Shown in pieces: positions 27,534-36,460 of a DNA stretch of 64,000 nucleotides. Origin of the DNA: G016756615 sp035556195. Lineage in GTDB: Bacteria > Pseudomonadota > Alphaproteobacteria > Rhizobiales > Rhizobiaceae. The DNA is taken from positions 329,380 through 393,379 of the forward strand of contig DATMFK010000067.1 of assembly GCA_035556195.1 (NCBI GenBank), given 5' to 3'. Under the pieces are notes generated by a model, which was not told the origin of the DNA, ran no database searches, and worked only from the letters and a program-made list of their open reading frames with translations. Position 1 is the stretch's first letter; each line of letters starts with the position of its first letter. The position numbers were made by a program, and so were the translations under genes.

Positions 27534-28484
27534 TTAATACCCCGCCTTCCGGTCCACCAAATCGCGCAGCGGCTCGCCGCGTTCGAAGGCGTCCATCTGG
27601 TCGAGCATCGGCCCGACCAGATGCTCCGGGTCGGAGGTCGCGGCAGCGTGCGGTGTGACGAAGACCTTGGGATGGTTCCACAGCGGGCTCGCCTCGGGGA
27701 GCGGCTCCGTCTCGAACACGTCAAGGCTCGCTTCCTTCAGCGTCCCGTCGTCAAGCGCTCGCACGATGTCCGCGTCGCGCTGGAGCTTCCCGCGCCCGGC
27801 ATTGATGAGAACGGCGCCGCCCAGGCCATTGTCGTGCCGCAGCTTCCGCAACAGGTCGTAATCGACGATGCCCGCAGTCGCCTGCGTCAGCGGCAGCAGG
27901 ACCACCAGAATATCGGTCGCGCCGAGGAAGGGGGTGAGGCCCGCCTCTCCATGGAAGGTCGCGACGCCGTCCATCGGCCGTTCCGTCCGGCCCCAGCCGT
28001 TGACGCTGAAGCCGAGGGAAAGCAGGGCTGAAGCGGCCGCACGCCCTAGATTACCGAGCCCCATGATGCCTACCCGCGTCTCCGAGGCCTGCTGCTGGGG
28101 CGGTTCATGCCAGACCTTGCGCGCCTGCTGGGCTCGGTAGAGCATCCCCTGGCGATGATGGTCGAGCACGCGCCATGTCACGTACTCGGTCATGCGCCGG
28201 GTCAGATTGTCCGCGACGACGCGCACGATCGGCACGTCTGGCAGGCCGGGATCGTTGAAGAGATGGTCGACGCCCGCTCCGACCGAGAAGATCGCTTCGA
28301 GGTTGGGCAGCTTGGCAAGAACGTTGGAGCGCTGTTTCCAGACGACGGCGTAGCGGATCGAAGGGTCGTCCTCGCCGTCCGGTTCGAGCACGACCTCGCG
28401 CCGGGCCAATAGAAGCTCGCGCCAGCGTTGCGGGTTCATTCCTGTAACCGACAGGAGGACGCGGCTGTTGTTGTCGCCCGGCAT
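27534..28484 (-). CDS. ghrA: Glyoxylate/hydroxypyruvate reductase A-type 2-hydroxyacid dehydrogenase
   Basis: 316 residues of the D-isomer 2-hydroxyacid dehydrogenase family. Seen are the Rossmann loop VGIMGLGNLGRAAASAL near residue 140, the catalytic Arg in INAGRGK, Glu in DVFETEPLP and His in VTPHAAATS. The GWGRT following the second strand suggests NADP preference, as in GhrA. It would reduce glyoxylate or hydroxypyruvate in the cytoplasm. The start is only 22 bases after the yejF stop on the same strand, so it may be the last gene of the yej transcript. Confidence 0.88.
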   Translation of the reverse strand: MPGDNNSRVLLSVTGMNPQRWRELLLARREVVLEPDGEDDPSIRYAVVWKQRSNVLAKLPNLEAIFSVGAGVDHLFNDPGLPDVPIVRVVADNLTRRMTEYVTWRVLDHHRQGMLYRAQQARKVWHEPPQQQASETRVGIMGLGNLGRAAASALLSLGFSVNGWGRTERPMDGVATFHGEAGLTPFLGATDILVVLLPLTQATAGIVDYDLLRKLRHDNGLGGAVLINAGRGKLQRDADIVRALDDGTLKEASLDVFETEPLPEASPLWNHPKVFVTPHAAATSDPEHLVGPMLDQMDAFERGEPLRDLVDRKAGY

Positions 28485-28506
28485 GTACTCGTTCTCTTAT
28501 GGAAAG

Positions 28507-30144
28507 CTATTGGCTGACTGCGCCTTCCCCGGCGGTTTCGATGCGGAAAGCCGCCGAGATGAGGGCGCGCGTGTATTCGGTCTGCGGACGCTCGAAGATC
28601 TGCTCCGACGGGCCGTGCTCGACCACCTTGCCGTTGCGCATCACGATGACGTCGTTGGCCAGCGCGCGCACGACCTTGAGGTCGTGGCTGATGAACAGAT
28701 AGGCCAGATCGTGCTTGGCCTGAAGGTTGCGCAGGAGATCGACGACCTGGGCCTGCACGCTCATGTCCAATGCCGATGTAGGCTCGTCCAGCATCACGAA
28801 ACGAGGGTTGAGCACCATCGCCCGGGCTATGGCGATGCGCTGCCGCTGGCCGCCGGAGAATTCGTGTGGATAGCGGTGCCGTGTCTCCGGATCGAGACCG
28901 ACTTCGCCCAGAACGTCGACGACGCGCTGCTCGCGTTCGTCCGGCGTCAGCTTCTGCTCGTGGATGGCCAGGCCTTCCTGGATGATCTCGCTCACCGACA
29001 TGCGGGGGCTGAGCGAGCCGAACGGATCCTGAAACACGATCTGCAGTTCGTTCCTGAGCGGCCGCATGGCGTTGAAGGAGAGCTTGTCAATGTCCCGGCC
29101 GTTGAAATGGATCCTGCCCTGCGACGAGATCATGCGGCAGAGCGCCAGGCCGAGCGTGGTCTTGCCCGACCCGGATTCTCCGACGACGCCGAGAGTCTGG
29201 CCGGAGCGGACCGTGACGTCGATCCCGTCGACGGCCTTCACATGGTCGACGGTGCGGCGGAAAAAGCCCTGTTTGATCGGGAACCAGACCTTGATCTGAT
29301 CCCCTTCCATCACGGTCTTGGCCGACCGGTCGGCCGCCGGAGGACGGCCCTTGGGCTCGGCCGCGAGCAGATGCCGGGTGTAGTCGTGCTGTGGACGTTC
29401 GAAGATCTCCTTCGTCGGCCCGCTTTCCACGATCTTGCCGCGCGTCATCACGCAGACCCGGTCTGCGATCTTGCGCACGATGCCGAGATCATGGGTGATG
29501 AACAGCATCGACATGCCCCGCTCCGCCTTGAGCTCGGCGAGAAGTTCGAGGATCTGGGCCTGCACCGTCACGTCTAGCGCCGTCGTCGGCTCGTCGGCGA
29601 TGAGCAATTCGGGTTCATTGGCGAGAGCCATCGCGATCATCACGCGCTGGCGCTGGCCTCCCGACAATTGATGGGGATAGGCGTCGAGCCGCTTCTCCGG
29701 ATCCCGGATTCCGACCTGGCGAAGCAGGTCCAGCGTGCGCCCACGCGCCTGGCGGTCGCCCATGCCCTGATGGATCCTGAGGACCTCACCGATCTGCTGC
29801 TCGATCGTGTGCAGCGGATTGAGCGAGGTCATCGGCTCCTGAAAGATCATCGTGATCTTGTTGCCGCGCACGCGGCGCAGTTCCTTTTCGTTCTTGGCGA
29901 GAAGGTCCTGGCCGTCGAACAGGATCTCGCCGGACGGATGGCTCGCCGGCGGGTAGGGGAGCAGCTTCAGCACGGACAGCGCCGACACCGATTTTCCCGA
30001 TCCGGATTCGCCCACCAGGGCGACGGTCTCGCCGCGCTTTATGTCGAAGGATATGTGATCGACGGCGGTGCTTGTCTCTCCGCCCTGAGTGAAGGCTACG
30101 GTGAGGTCGCGGACGGAAAGCAAGGGGGAGGCGCCGCTCGTCAT
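28507..30144 (-). CDS. yejF: Peptide ABC transporter ATP-binding protein, YejF type
   Basis: 545 residues with two fused ABC ATPase domains. Domain 1 has Walker A GESGSGKSVSAL, signature LSGGQRQR and Walker B LLIADEPTTALD. Domain 2 has GESGSGKTTLGLA, FSGGQRQRIAIARA and FVMLDEPTSALD. This fused arrangement is typical of YejF. It powers uptake of oligopeptides; in enterobacteria and rhizobia the Yej system also takes up antimicrobial peptides such as microcin C or plant NCR peptides. The start overlaps the yejE stop by four bases. Confidence 0.94.
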   Translation of the reverse strand: MTSGASPLLSVRDLTVAFTQGGETSTAVDHISFDIKRGETVALVGESGSGKSVSALSVLKLLPYPPASHPSGEILFDGQDLLAKNEKELRRVRGNKITMIFQEPMTSLNPLHTIEQQIGEVLRIHQGMGDRQARGRTLDLLRQVGIRDPEKRLDAYPHQLSGGQRQRVMIAMALANEPELLIADEPTTALDVTVQAQILELLAELKAERGMSMLFITHDLGIVRKIADRVCVMTRGKIVESGPTKEIFERPQHDYTRHLLAAEPKGRPPAADRSAKTVMEGDQIKVWFPIKQGFFRRTVDHVKAVDGIDVTVRSGQTLGVVGESGSGKTTLGLALCRMISSQGRIHFNGRDIDKLSFNAMRPLRNELQIVFQDPFGSLSPRMSVSEIIQEGLAIHEQKLTPDEREQRVVDVLGEVGLDPETRHRYPHEFSGGQRQRIAIARAMVLNPRFVMLDEPTSALDMSVQAQVVDLLRNLQAKHDLAYLFISHDLKVVRALANDVIVMRNGKVVEHGPSEQIFERPQTEYTRALISAAFRIETAGEGAVSQ

Positions 30145-31292
30145 TTGAAGGTCCTGCGGGGGTCGAAGGCGTCGCGTGTCGCCTCGCCGACGAAGATCAG
30201 CAATGACAGCATGAGCGAGATCACGATGAAGCCGGAAAGGCCGAGCCACGGCGCGTTGAGATTGCGCTGTCCCTGCTTGAGCAGTTCGCCCAGCGAGGGC
30301 GAGCCGGGGGGCAGGCCGAAGCCGAGGAAATCGAGAGAGGTGAGCGTGGTGATCGAGCCGTTCAGGATGAAGGGCAGGAAGGTGAGCGTCGCCACCATTG
30401 CGTTAGGCAGGAGGTGGCGGAACATGATGGTGCGGTTCGGCACGCCGAGCGCGCGCGCCGCATTGACATATTCGAAGTTGCGGGCGCGCAGGAACTCTGC
30501 CCTGACCACGCCGACGAAGGCGGTCCAGGAAAAGAGCAGCATGATGCCGAGCAGGATGAAGAAGCCCGGCGGCAGCACGGCCGAGATGATCAGCAGCAGA
30601 TAGAGGACGGGGATCGCCGACCAGATCTCGATGAAACGCTGGAAGAGCAGATCGGTCCAGCCCCCGAAATAGCCCTGCACCGCACCGGCCGACACGCCGA
30701 CTACCGCGGAGGCGATCGTCAGCGCGAGACCGAACAGCACGGAGATACGAAAGCCGTATATGACGCGGGCGAGGACGTCGCGGGCCTGGTCGTCGGTGCC
30801 GAGCCAGTTCCAGTTGCCGATCGTGCAGTCGCGGTCGGCGACACCTTGCGGATAGCGCTGGCAGCGCTGTTCGACCGGATACATCCAGGAGGGCTTGGCC
30901 GGCGCGGCCTCGGGAATCTCATTGTTGACGGTTCGGTAGGAATAGCGGATCGGCGGCCAGATCAGCCAGCCATTGGCCTCGATCTCGTCCCGGATGACAG
31001 GGTCCCGATAGTCCGTGACCGCGTAGAAGCCGCCGAACTTCTCCTCCGGGTAATCGACCAGCGTCGGAAACAGGAGCTCACCCTTGTAGGACGCAAGGAT
31101 GGGACGGTCGTTGGCGACGAATTCGGCAAAAAGCGACAGGACGAAAAGAACGAGGAAGATCCAGAGCGACCAGTAGCCTCGGCGGTTGGCCTTGAAATTG
31201 CGCCAGCGCCGCTGGTTGAGCGGCGACAGCCACGGTCGCGAGGATGTTCTGCTCGGCTTGTCCATTTCGGCTTTCTGAAGGGCATGCGCCAT
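30141..31292 (-). CDS. yejE: Peptide ABC transporter permease, YejE type
   Basis: 383 residues. An N-terminal cytoplasmic stretch (SPLNQRRWRNFKANRRGYWSLW) leads into the first membrane helix, then a large periplasmic loop with LLFPTLVDYPEEKFGGFYAV and RYSYRTVNNEIPEAAPAKPS. This long loop is special to YejE. The binding-protein-dependent transport domain with the EAA-type loop RARNFEYVNAARALGVPNRT follows. The ATG at 31292 overlaps the last base of yejB. It forms the channel with YejB. Confidence 0.93.
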   Translation of the reverse strand: MAHALQKAEMDKPSRTSSRPWLSPLNQRRWRNFKANRRGYWSLWIFLVLFVLSLFAEFVANDRPILASYKGELLFPTLVDYPEEKFGGFYAVTDYRDPVIRDEIEANGWLIWPPIRYSYRTVNNEIPEAAPAKPSWMYPVEQRCQRYPQGVADRDCTIGNWNWLGTDDQARDVLARVIYGFRISVLFGLALTIASAVVGVSAGAVQGYFGGWTDLLFQRFIEIWSAIPVLYLLLIISAVLPPGFFILLGIMLLFSWTAFVGVVRAEFLRARNFEYVNAARALGVPNRTIMFRHLLPNAMVATLTFLPFILNGSITTLTSLDFLGFGLPPGSPSLGELLKQGQRNLNAPWLGLSGFIVISLMLSLLIFVGEATRDAFDPRRTFK

Positions 31293-32398
31293 CAGACGTC
31301 CCTCCGCTCGAAATCGATGCGCGGATCGATCCACGTATAGGTCAGGTCCGAGATCAGGCTGACGATCAGGCCGATGAGCGCGAAGATGTAAAGATTGGCG
31401 AAAACGACGGGATAGTCACGATCGAGCACCGAACGGAAGCCCAGAAGACCCAGCCCGTCGAGCGAGAAGATGTTCTCGATGAGCAGAGATCCGGTAAAGA
31501 AGGCCGAGATGAAGGCGCCGGGGAAACCGGCGATCACGATCAGCATCGCGTTGCGGAACACATGGCCGTAGAGCACCTGGCGTTCCGAAAGTCCCTTGGC
31601 GCGGGCCGTGGTGACATATTGCTTGCGGATCTCGTCGAGGAACGAGTTCTTGGTGAGCAGCGTCGTCGTTGCAAAGGCCGACAGCACCATTGCCGTCAGG
31701 GGCAGGGTGAGATGCCAGAAGTAATCGACGATCTTTCCCCACAACGAAAGCTGGTCCCAATTGTCGGACGTCAGGCCGCGCAGCGGGAACCAGTCCCAGA
31801 AGGACCCGCCGGCAAACAGTACCATGAGAAGGATGGCAAAAAGGAAGCCGGGAATGGCGTAGCCGACAATGACCACGGCGCTCGTCCAGACGTCGAAGGC
31901 CGAGCCGTCGTGCACGGCCTTGCGGATTCCGAGCGGAATGGAGATCAGATAAGAGAGCAGCGTGATCCATAGGCCGATGGAAATGGACACCGGCATCTTC
32001 TCGATAATCAGGTCGACCACGGAAATGTCCCGGAAGAAGCTCTCTCCGAAATCGAAGCGGGCATAGTCCCAGACCATCTTGAAGAAGCGTTCGAGCGGCG
32101 GCTTGTCGAAACCGAACTGTTTCTCGAGCTGCGCGATGAACTCCGGGTCGAGACCTTGCGCGCCGCGATATTTCGACGAAATCTCGCTGCCCGGCTCAAA
32201 ATTGCCGCCGGTGCCGCCGAGATCCGCGCCGCCGCCTGTGAGGCGGCCCGCCGCGTCGCCGCCCTGACCGGTGATCTTGGCGATGACCTGCTCGACCGGG
32301 CCGCCCGGCGCGAACTGTATGACGGCGAAAGAAACCGCCAGAATACCTAACAGCGTCGGGATCATCAGCAGGATGCGCCGTAGAATATAGGCGCCCAT
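31292..32398 (-). CDS. yejB: Peptide ABC transporter permease, YejB type
   Basis: 368 residues. The N-terminus MGAYILRRILLMIPTLLGIL is the usual start of DppB/OppB-like permeases. YejB's inserted periplasmic segment is recognisable by GGPVEQVIAKITGQGG and FGFDKPPLERF. The EAA loop reads RKQYVTTARAKGLSERQVLYGHVFRNA. About six membrane helices. It partners YejE in peptide import. Confidence 0.94.
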   Translation of the reverse strand: MGAYILRRILLMIPTLLGILAVSFAVIQFAPGGPVEQVIAKITGQGGDAAGRLTGGGADLGGTGGNFEPGSEISSKYRGAQGLDPEFIAQLEKQFGFDKPPLERFFKMVWDYARFDFGESFFRDISVVDLIIEKMPVSISIGLWITLLSYLISIPLGIRKAVHDGSAFDVWTSAVVIVGYAIPGFLFAILLMVLFAGGSFWDWFPLRGLTSDNWDQLSLWGKIVDYFWHLTLPLTAMVLSAFATTTLLTKNSFLDEIRKQYVTTARAKGLSERQVLYGHVFRNAMLIVIAGFPGAFISAFFTGSLLIENIFSLDGLGLLGFRSVLDRDYPVVFANLYIFALIGLIVSLISDLTYTWIDPRIDFERRDV

Positions 32399-32452
32399 CA
32401 GAAGCCGTCTCCCCTGTCGAACATGTGGATCGCCCTCGTTGCGGGCCGCCTT

Positions 32453-34330
32453 TCAGCCTTTGCCAATTGCCTTTGCCTTCGCCTCGTCGAACCACCAGAG
32501 CGTCTCCACGGGAAAGCCGAAATCCGGCTTTGGCTCCTTGAAGCCGAACATGTCCCAAAAGGCCGCCCGGTGATTCGGGGAATGGTAACTTGGAATCCAG
32601 TCCCATCGCGCGCGCAAGACACGATCGAGGGCGAGCATCGCGGTCGTCAACTCGGCCCTATCCTGGGCGCGGCCGACCGCTTCGACAAGGGCGTCGATTG
32701 CGGGATTGGCGGTCCCCGGCAGATTCCTGGAACCAGGCAACGCGGCGGAGCGTGAATGAAGGAGGTTCTCGACCTCCTCTCGCGTCGGCGTCGGCGTGAA
32801 GGACAGGGCCATCGCGATCAGGTCGAAGTCGAAGTCGTTCTGTCGGGCCTGGTACTGCGCGGCGTCGACCATGCGGATCGAGGCGTCGATGCCGATCGCC
32901 CGCATATTCTCGACCCAGGGTGTGTCGACGCGGATGAAACCTTCGTCCTGCACGAGGATTTCGGCCGTGAGCCTTTCGCCCTTGCTGTCCTCGAGCATGC
33001 CATCCTTGCGCTGCCAGCCCGCTTCGGAGAGGAGCTTCAGTGCCTTGCCGAGCAATTTGCGGTCGCGTCCCGAGCCGTCGGATTTCGGCTGCGTGACGGC
33101 TTCGCCGAAAGCCGTTTCCGGGATGTCCTCGCGGAACGGCTCCAGCAAGGCGAGCTCGGCGGCGGTCGGAAGCCCTTCGGCGCGATACGGCGATCGCTCG
33201 AAAAGCGAATCCGAACGCTTGTAGGAGCCATAAAACAGATTGCGGTTCGTCCATTCGAAATCGAAGCAGAGTGCCATCGCCTCGCGCACCCGCCGGTCGC
33301 GGAAACGCTCGCGGCGCTGGTTGACGGCGTGGGCCTGCATGCTCGGCCGGAGGTCGCCGGGAAATTCGCGCTTGATGACCTTGCCTTGCGCTAGGGCCGG
33401 GAAATCATAGCCCGTCGCCCAGGTCCGTGCCGTGAACTCCTGCCGGAAGGTGACATCGCCTTTCTTGAACGCTTCGAAGCCTGCCTGCCTGTCGCGATAG
33501 AAGTCGATCCGGATCCGGTCGAAATTGTAGAGCCCGCGATTGACCGGCAGGTCGCGTCCCCAATAGTCTGCCACGCGTTCATATTCGATGGTCTGGCCGG
33601 CGCGCACGAGCCCCACCTTGTAGGGGCCGGAGCCGAGCGGAGCGTTCAACTGGCTGCCATCAAAGGGGTTCGCCGAGAAGAACGCCTTGGAGACGATCGG
33701 GAACGGAGCAATGTCGAGGATGGTTCGCGCCGACTGCTTGCCCGAGAAGCCGAGGCGAAACACATGTGTATCCTCGGCGGTCGCCTCGGTCATTTGCCGC
33801 AACGACAGCAGGAGGCTCGGATGCCCCTTTTCCTTGTAGAGCTTGAAGGAAAAGGCGACATCCTCGGCGGTCACGGGCGACCCGTCATGGAACTGCGCCT
33901 CGGGCCGCAGCCGGAAGGTGAAGCTGTTGCGGTCTTCCGAAGCGACGACGCTTTCCGCAAGCAACCCGTAAATGGCGTCTGGCTCGTCGAGCGCTCGCAC
34001 CATGAGCGAATCGAAGCACATTTCCATGCGCGGCGGCGCGTCGCCGCGCGGCACCAGGAAATTCAGCGTGTTGAAAGTGAGCGGGTTCTGGTTGAATACC
34101 CAGTTCGGCACGGAGAAATTGAACGTCCCGCCTTTCGGCGCATCGGGGTTCACATACTCGAAATGACGGAAGTCCGGCCCGTATTTCAGGTCACCGAAGG
34201 CCGAAAGACCATGAAGCGGGGTTGGGGCAGAGCTGGCGGCGAAACCCTTGCCAGCAAGCAGGGGCATCGCCGCGGCCGCGCCGCCAAGGGCCAGCAAGCC
34301 GCGCCGCGATATGCTGTGTTTCCATTTCAC
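32453..34330 (-). CDS. yejA1: Peptide-binding protein YejA, Tat-exported copy
   Basis: 625 residues from the GTG at 34330 (GGAG six bases upstream; no in-frame ATG fits). The signal peptide carries a twin-arginine motif, SISRRGLLALGGAAAAM, so folded export by Tat is likely. The mature part is a large cluster C solute-binding protein of the SBP_bac_5 family, with YVNPDAPKGGTFNFSVPN, AEDVAFSFKLYKEKGHP and LGSGPYKVGLVRAGQTIEYER. It binds oligopeptides for YejBEF. It is followed after 54 bases by yejB. It is clearly related to, but well diverged from, the next gene upstream. Confidence 0.92.
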   Translation of the reverse strand: MKWKHSISRRGLLALGGAAAAMPLLAGKGFAASSAPTPLHGLSAFGDLKYGPDFRHFEYVNPDAPKGGTFNFSVPNWVFNQNPLTFNTLNFLVPRGDAPPRMEMCFDSLMVRALDEPDAIYGLLAESVVASEDRNSFTFRLRPEAQFHDGSPVTAEDVAFSFKLYKEKGHPSLLLSLRQMTEATAEDTHVFRLGFSGKQSARTILDIAPFPIVSKAFFSANPFDGSQLNAPLGSGPYKVGLVRAGQTIEYERVADYWGRDLPVNRGLYNFDRIRIDFYRDRQAGFEAFKKGDVTFRQEFTARTWATGYDFPALAQGKVIKREFPGDLRPSMQAHAVNQRRERFRDRRVREAMALCFDFEWTNRNLFYGSYKRSDSLFERSPYRAEGLPTAAELALLEPFREDIPETAFGEAVTQPKSDGSGRDRKLLGKALKLLSEAGWQRKDGMLEDSKGERLTAEILVQDEGFIRVDTPWVENMRAIGIDASIRMVDAAQYQARQNDFDFDLIAMALSFTPTPTREEVENLLHSRSAALPGSRNLPGTANPAIDALVEAVGRAQDRAELTTAMLALDRVLRARWDWIPSYHSPNHRAAFWDMFGFKEPKPDFGFPVETLWWFDEAKAKAIGKG

Positions 34331-34421
34331 CGGCTGCTCCTCCACTGCGCAGAAGAGCGATGCCGAGCGGGCACGAAGCGCTGCAAGATCTTGCCCAAGC
34401 GGTCGATTCGAACCTCTGTGC

Positions 34422-36302
34422 TCAATTGGTGCTCTTGTACTTGGCGGCGAGCGCGGCTTCTTTCTCCTTGTCGATCCACCAGGAATCGATGTCCACGCCC
34501 ACATAGCTCGGCTGCTTCTCAGGGATGCCGAACTTGTCCCAATAGGCGATCCACGCGACGGGATTGTGGTATTGCGGGACGACGTAAAAATTCCAGAGGA
34601 GGACCCGATCCAGTGCGTGCGTGGCGGCGACCAAGTCGTCACGATCCTTGGCGAAAACCACGCGCTCGACCAGCGCGTCGACAACGGGATCCTTGATTCC
34701 GATCAGGTTCCGGGAACCCTCGATGTCGGCCGCGGCGCCGCTCCAGAAATCCCGCTGCTCGTTGCCGGGCGACTGGGACTGCATCATCACATCCGTCACG
34801 CTGTCGAAATCGAAACTGCGCAGCCGGTTGATATACTGGCTGGTGTCGACGACCCGCAGCGTGGCGTTGATGCCGAGCTTGCGCAGATTGTCCATGTAGG
34901 GGCCGGCGATCCGCTCGTCGGTTGGGTCGCGGCCGAGGAACTCGATCCGGAACTGCTCTCCCTTGTCGTTGACGAGCTTGCCGCCCTGGTTCGTCCAGCC
35001 GGCCTGCTTGAAGAGATCGAGCGCCTTGCGGAGATTGGCACGTGTCGCCTGCGGGCTGTCGAAGACCGGCAGCTTGAATTCCTGCGTGAACAGTTCCGGC
35101 GGCAGCTTGTCCCTGTACTGTTCCAGGATTTCCAGTTCCTTGCCCTGCGGCAGGCCGCTGGAGGCCAGCGGACCTCCTTCGAAATAGCTGTTGGTGCGAG
35201 CATAAAGACCGTAGAAAAGCGTCCGGTTCATGCTCTCGAAATCGAAGGCATAGGTCAGTGCCTCTCGCACGCGCCGGTCCTGGAATTGAGGACGGCGCAG
35301 GTTCAGCACGAAGCCCTGCATCGCCTCGCCCGCAGTCTGCTGAAATTCCTGCTTCTTCACATCGCCGGCCGTGAAGGCCGGAAAGTTGTATTCGGTGGCC
35401 CAGCGCCTCGCGCTGTTTTCGGCCCTGACGTCGTTGTAGCCGCCCTTTGTGAAAGCCTGCCAATTGGCGTTGTCGTCCTGGAAATAGACGTAACGGCGCC
35501 GGTCGAAGTTCTGCCGGCCGACATTGACCGGCAGGTTCGCTGCCCAATAGTCGGGCACGCGGCTCCAGACGATCTCGGATCCGGGCTTGAAGCTCTCGAT
35601 CTTGTATGCGCCGGAGCCCAATGGCGGCTCGAGCGTAGGCTGCGTGATGTCGCGTTTCTTGCCGGAGGCGTCCGTGCCCTCCCACCAATGCTTCGGCAGC
35701 ACGGCGAGGTCGCCCATGATATGGGGCAGCTCGCGGTTGCCTTTCTGGTCGAATTTGAACTGGACTTCCCGCTCCGAGAGCGCCACCGCTTCCGTGACGT
35801 TGTGGAAATACCGATTGTACATCGGGCTGTTGGTCTTCAGCACCTGCAGCGACCAGACGACGTCTTCGGCGGTGATCGGCTTGCCGTCGTGCCAGCGCGC
35901 CTTTGGGTCGATTCGGTAGGTGGCCGACGAATAGTCGTCCGGATACTGGAATGCTTCGGCGATCAGAGGATGGCTGGTGCCAGGCTCGTCGAGCGCCTGG
36001 CTCATCAGCGTCTCATAGAGCAGGCCGCCGCCGAGTTCGGCGAATCCAGCCGCCGGCGTGCCGCGCGGGATGAAAGGATTGAAACTGTCGAATGTGCCCA
36101 TCACCGTGGAGTTGAGGGTGCCGCCCTTGGGGGCGTTCGGGTTTACATAGTCGTAACGCTCGAACCCGTTTTCGTATTTCGAGGAGCCGATTAGCGACGA
36201 AACAGTGCGCCATTCATCCGCTGAGGCGGAGACAAGCCCCAGGCCGAGCAACAGCGCGGCAAGGCCCGTCCTGCGGAGAATCCGGTTTGCTCCTACTGCC
36301 AT
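34422..36302 (-). CDS. yejA2: Peptide-binding protein YejA, Sec-exported copy
   Basis: 626 residues from the ATG at 36302 with CGGAGGAT upstream. The signal peptide RILRRTGLAALLLGLGLVSASADE is a Sec type: its two arginines lack the following consensus of a Tat signal. The body has the same fold and order as the neighbouring copy: YVNPNAPKGGTLNSTVMG, AEDVVWSLQVLKTNSPMY and LGSGAYKIESFKPGSEIVW. It is the first gene of the leftward yejA2-yejA1-yejB-yejE-yejF unit. Two binding proteins for one permease is a known rhizobial and Brucella arrangement and may widen the peptide range. Confidence 0.92.
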   Translation of the reverse strand: MAVGANRILRRTGLAALLLGLGLVSASADEWRTVSSLIGSSKYENGFERYDYVNPNAPKGGTLNSTVMGTFDSFNPFIPRGTPAAGFAELGGGLLYETLMSQALDEPGTSHPLIAEAFQYPDDYSSATYRIDPKARWHDGKPITAEDVVWSLQVLKTNSPMYNRYFHNVTEAVALSEREVQFKFDQKGNRELPHIMGDLAVLPKHWWEGTDASGKKRDITQPTLEPPLGSGAYKIESFKPGSEIVWSRVPDYWAANLPVNVGRQNFDRRRYVYFQDDNANWQAFTKGGYNDVRAENSARRWATEYNFPAFTAGDVKKQEFQQTAGEAMQGFVLNLRRPQFQDRRVREALTYAFDFESMNRTLFYGLYARTNSYFEGGPLASSGLPQGKELEILEQYRDKLPPELFTQEFKLPVFDSPQATRANLRKALDLFKQAGWTNQGGKLVNDKGEQFRIEFLGRDPTDERIAGPYMDNLRKLGINATLRVVDTSQYINRLRSFDFDSVTDVMMQSQSPGNEQRDFWSGAAADIEGSRNLIGIKDPVVDALVERVVFAKDRDDLVAATHALDRVLLWNFYVVPQYHNPVAWIAYWDKFGIPEKQPSYVGVDIDSWWIDKEKEAALAAKYKSTN

Positions 36303-36407
36303 TACAATCCTCCGACTGCGGTTCGTTTGTTCGCCGGTCAATTTAGACAATCCGTCCGCCATGGGAACCTGGCGTGCGTCCTGATCGTGGCGATGAGATT
36401 CTCTAAC

Positions 36408-36435
36408 AAAAAAGCCGGGCAGAACCCGGCTTTTT
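36408..36435 (-). terminator. Rho-independent terminator between cycM and yejA2
   Basis: GCCGGG / CCCGGC stem with loop CAGAA, flanked by six A on the left and five T on the right, so it can work in both directions. On the minus strand it ends cycM transcription before the yej operon begins. Confidence 0.85.
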
Positions 36436-36460
36436 CATGAATTCCTGGATTACATTTTTG

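Noticed and set aside
30414..31340. Plus-strand open frame opposite yejE
   Set aside because: The product is rich in Asp, Arg and Glu with no motif; yejE is certain on the other strand.
34390..34420. GGTTCGAATCG-like sequence resembling a tRNA T-loop between the two yejA genes
   Set aside because: No matching T stem, acceptor stem or CCA end around it.
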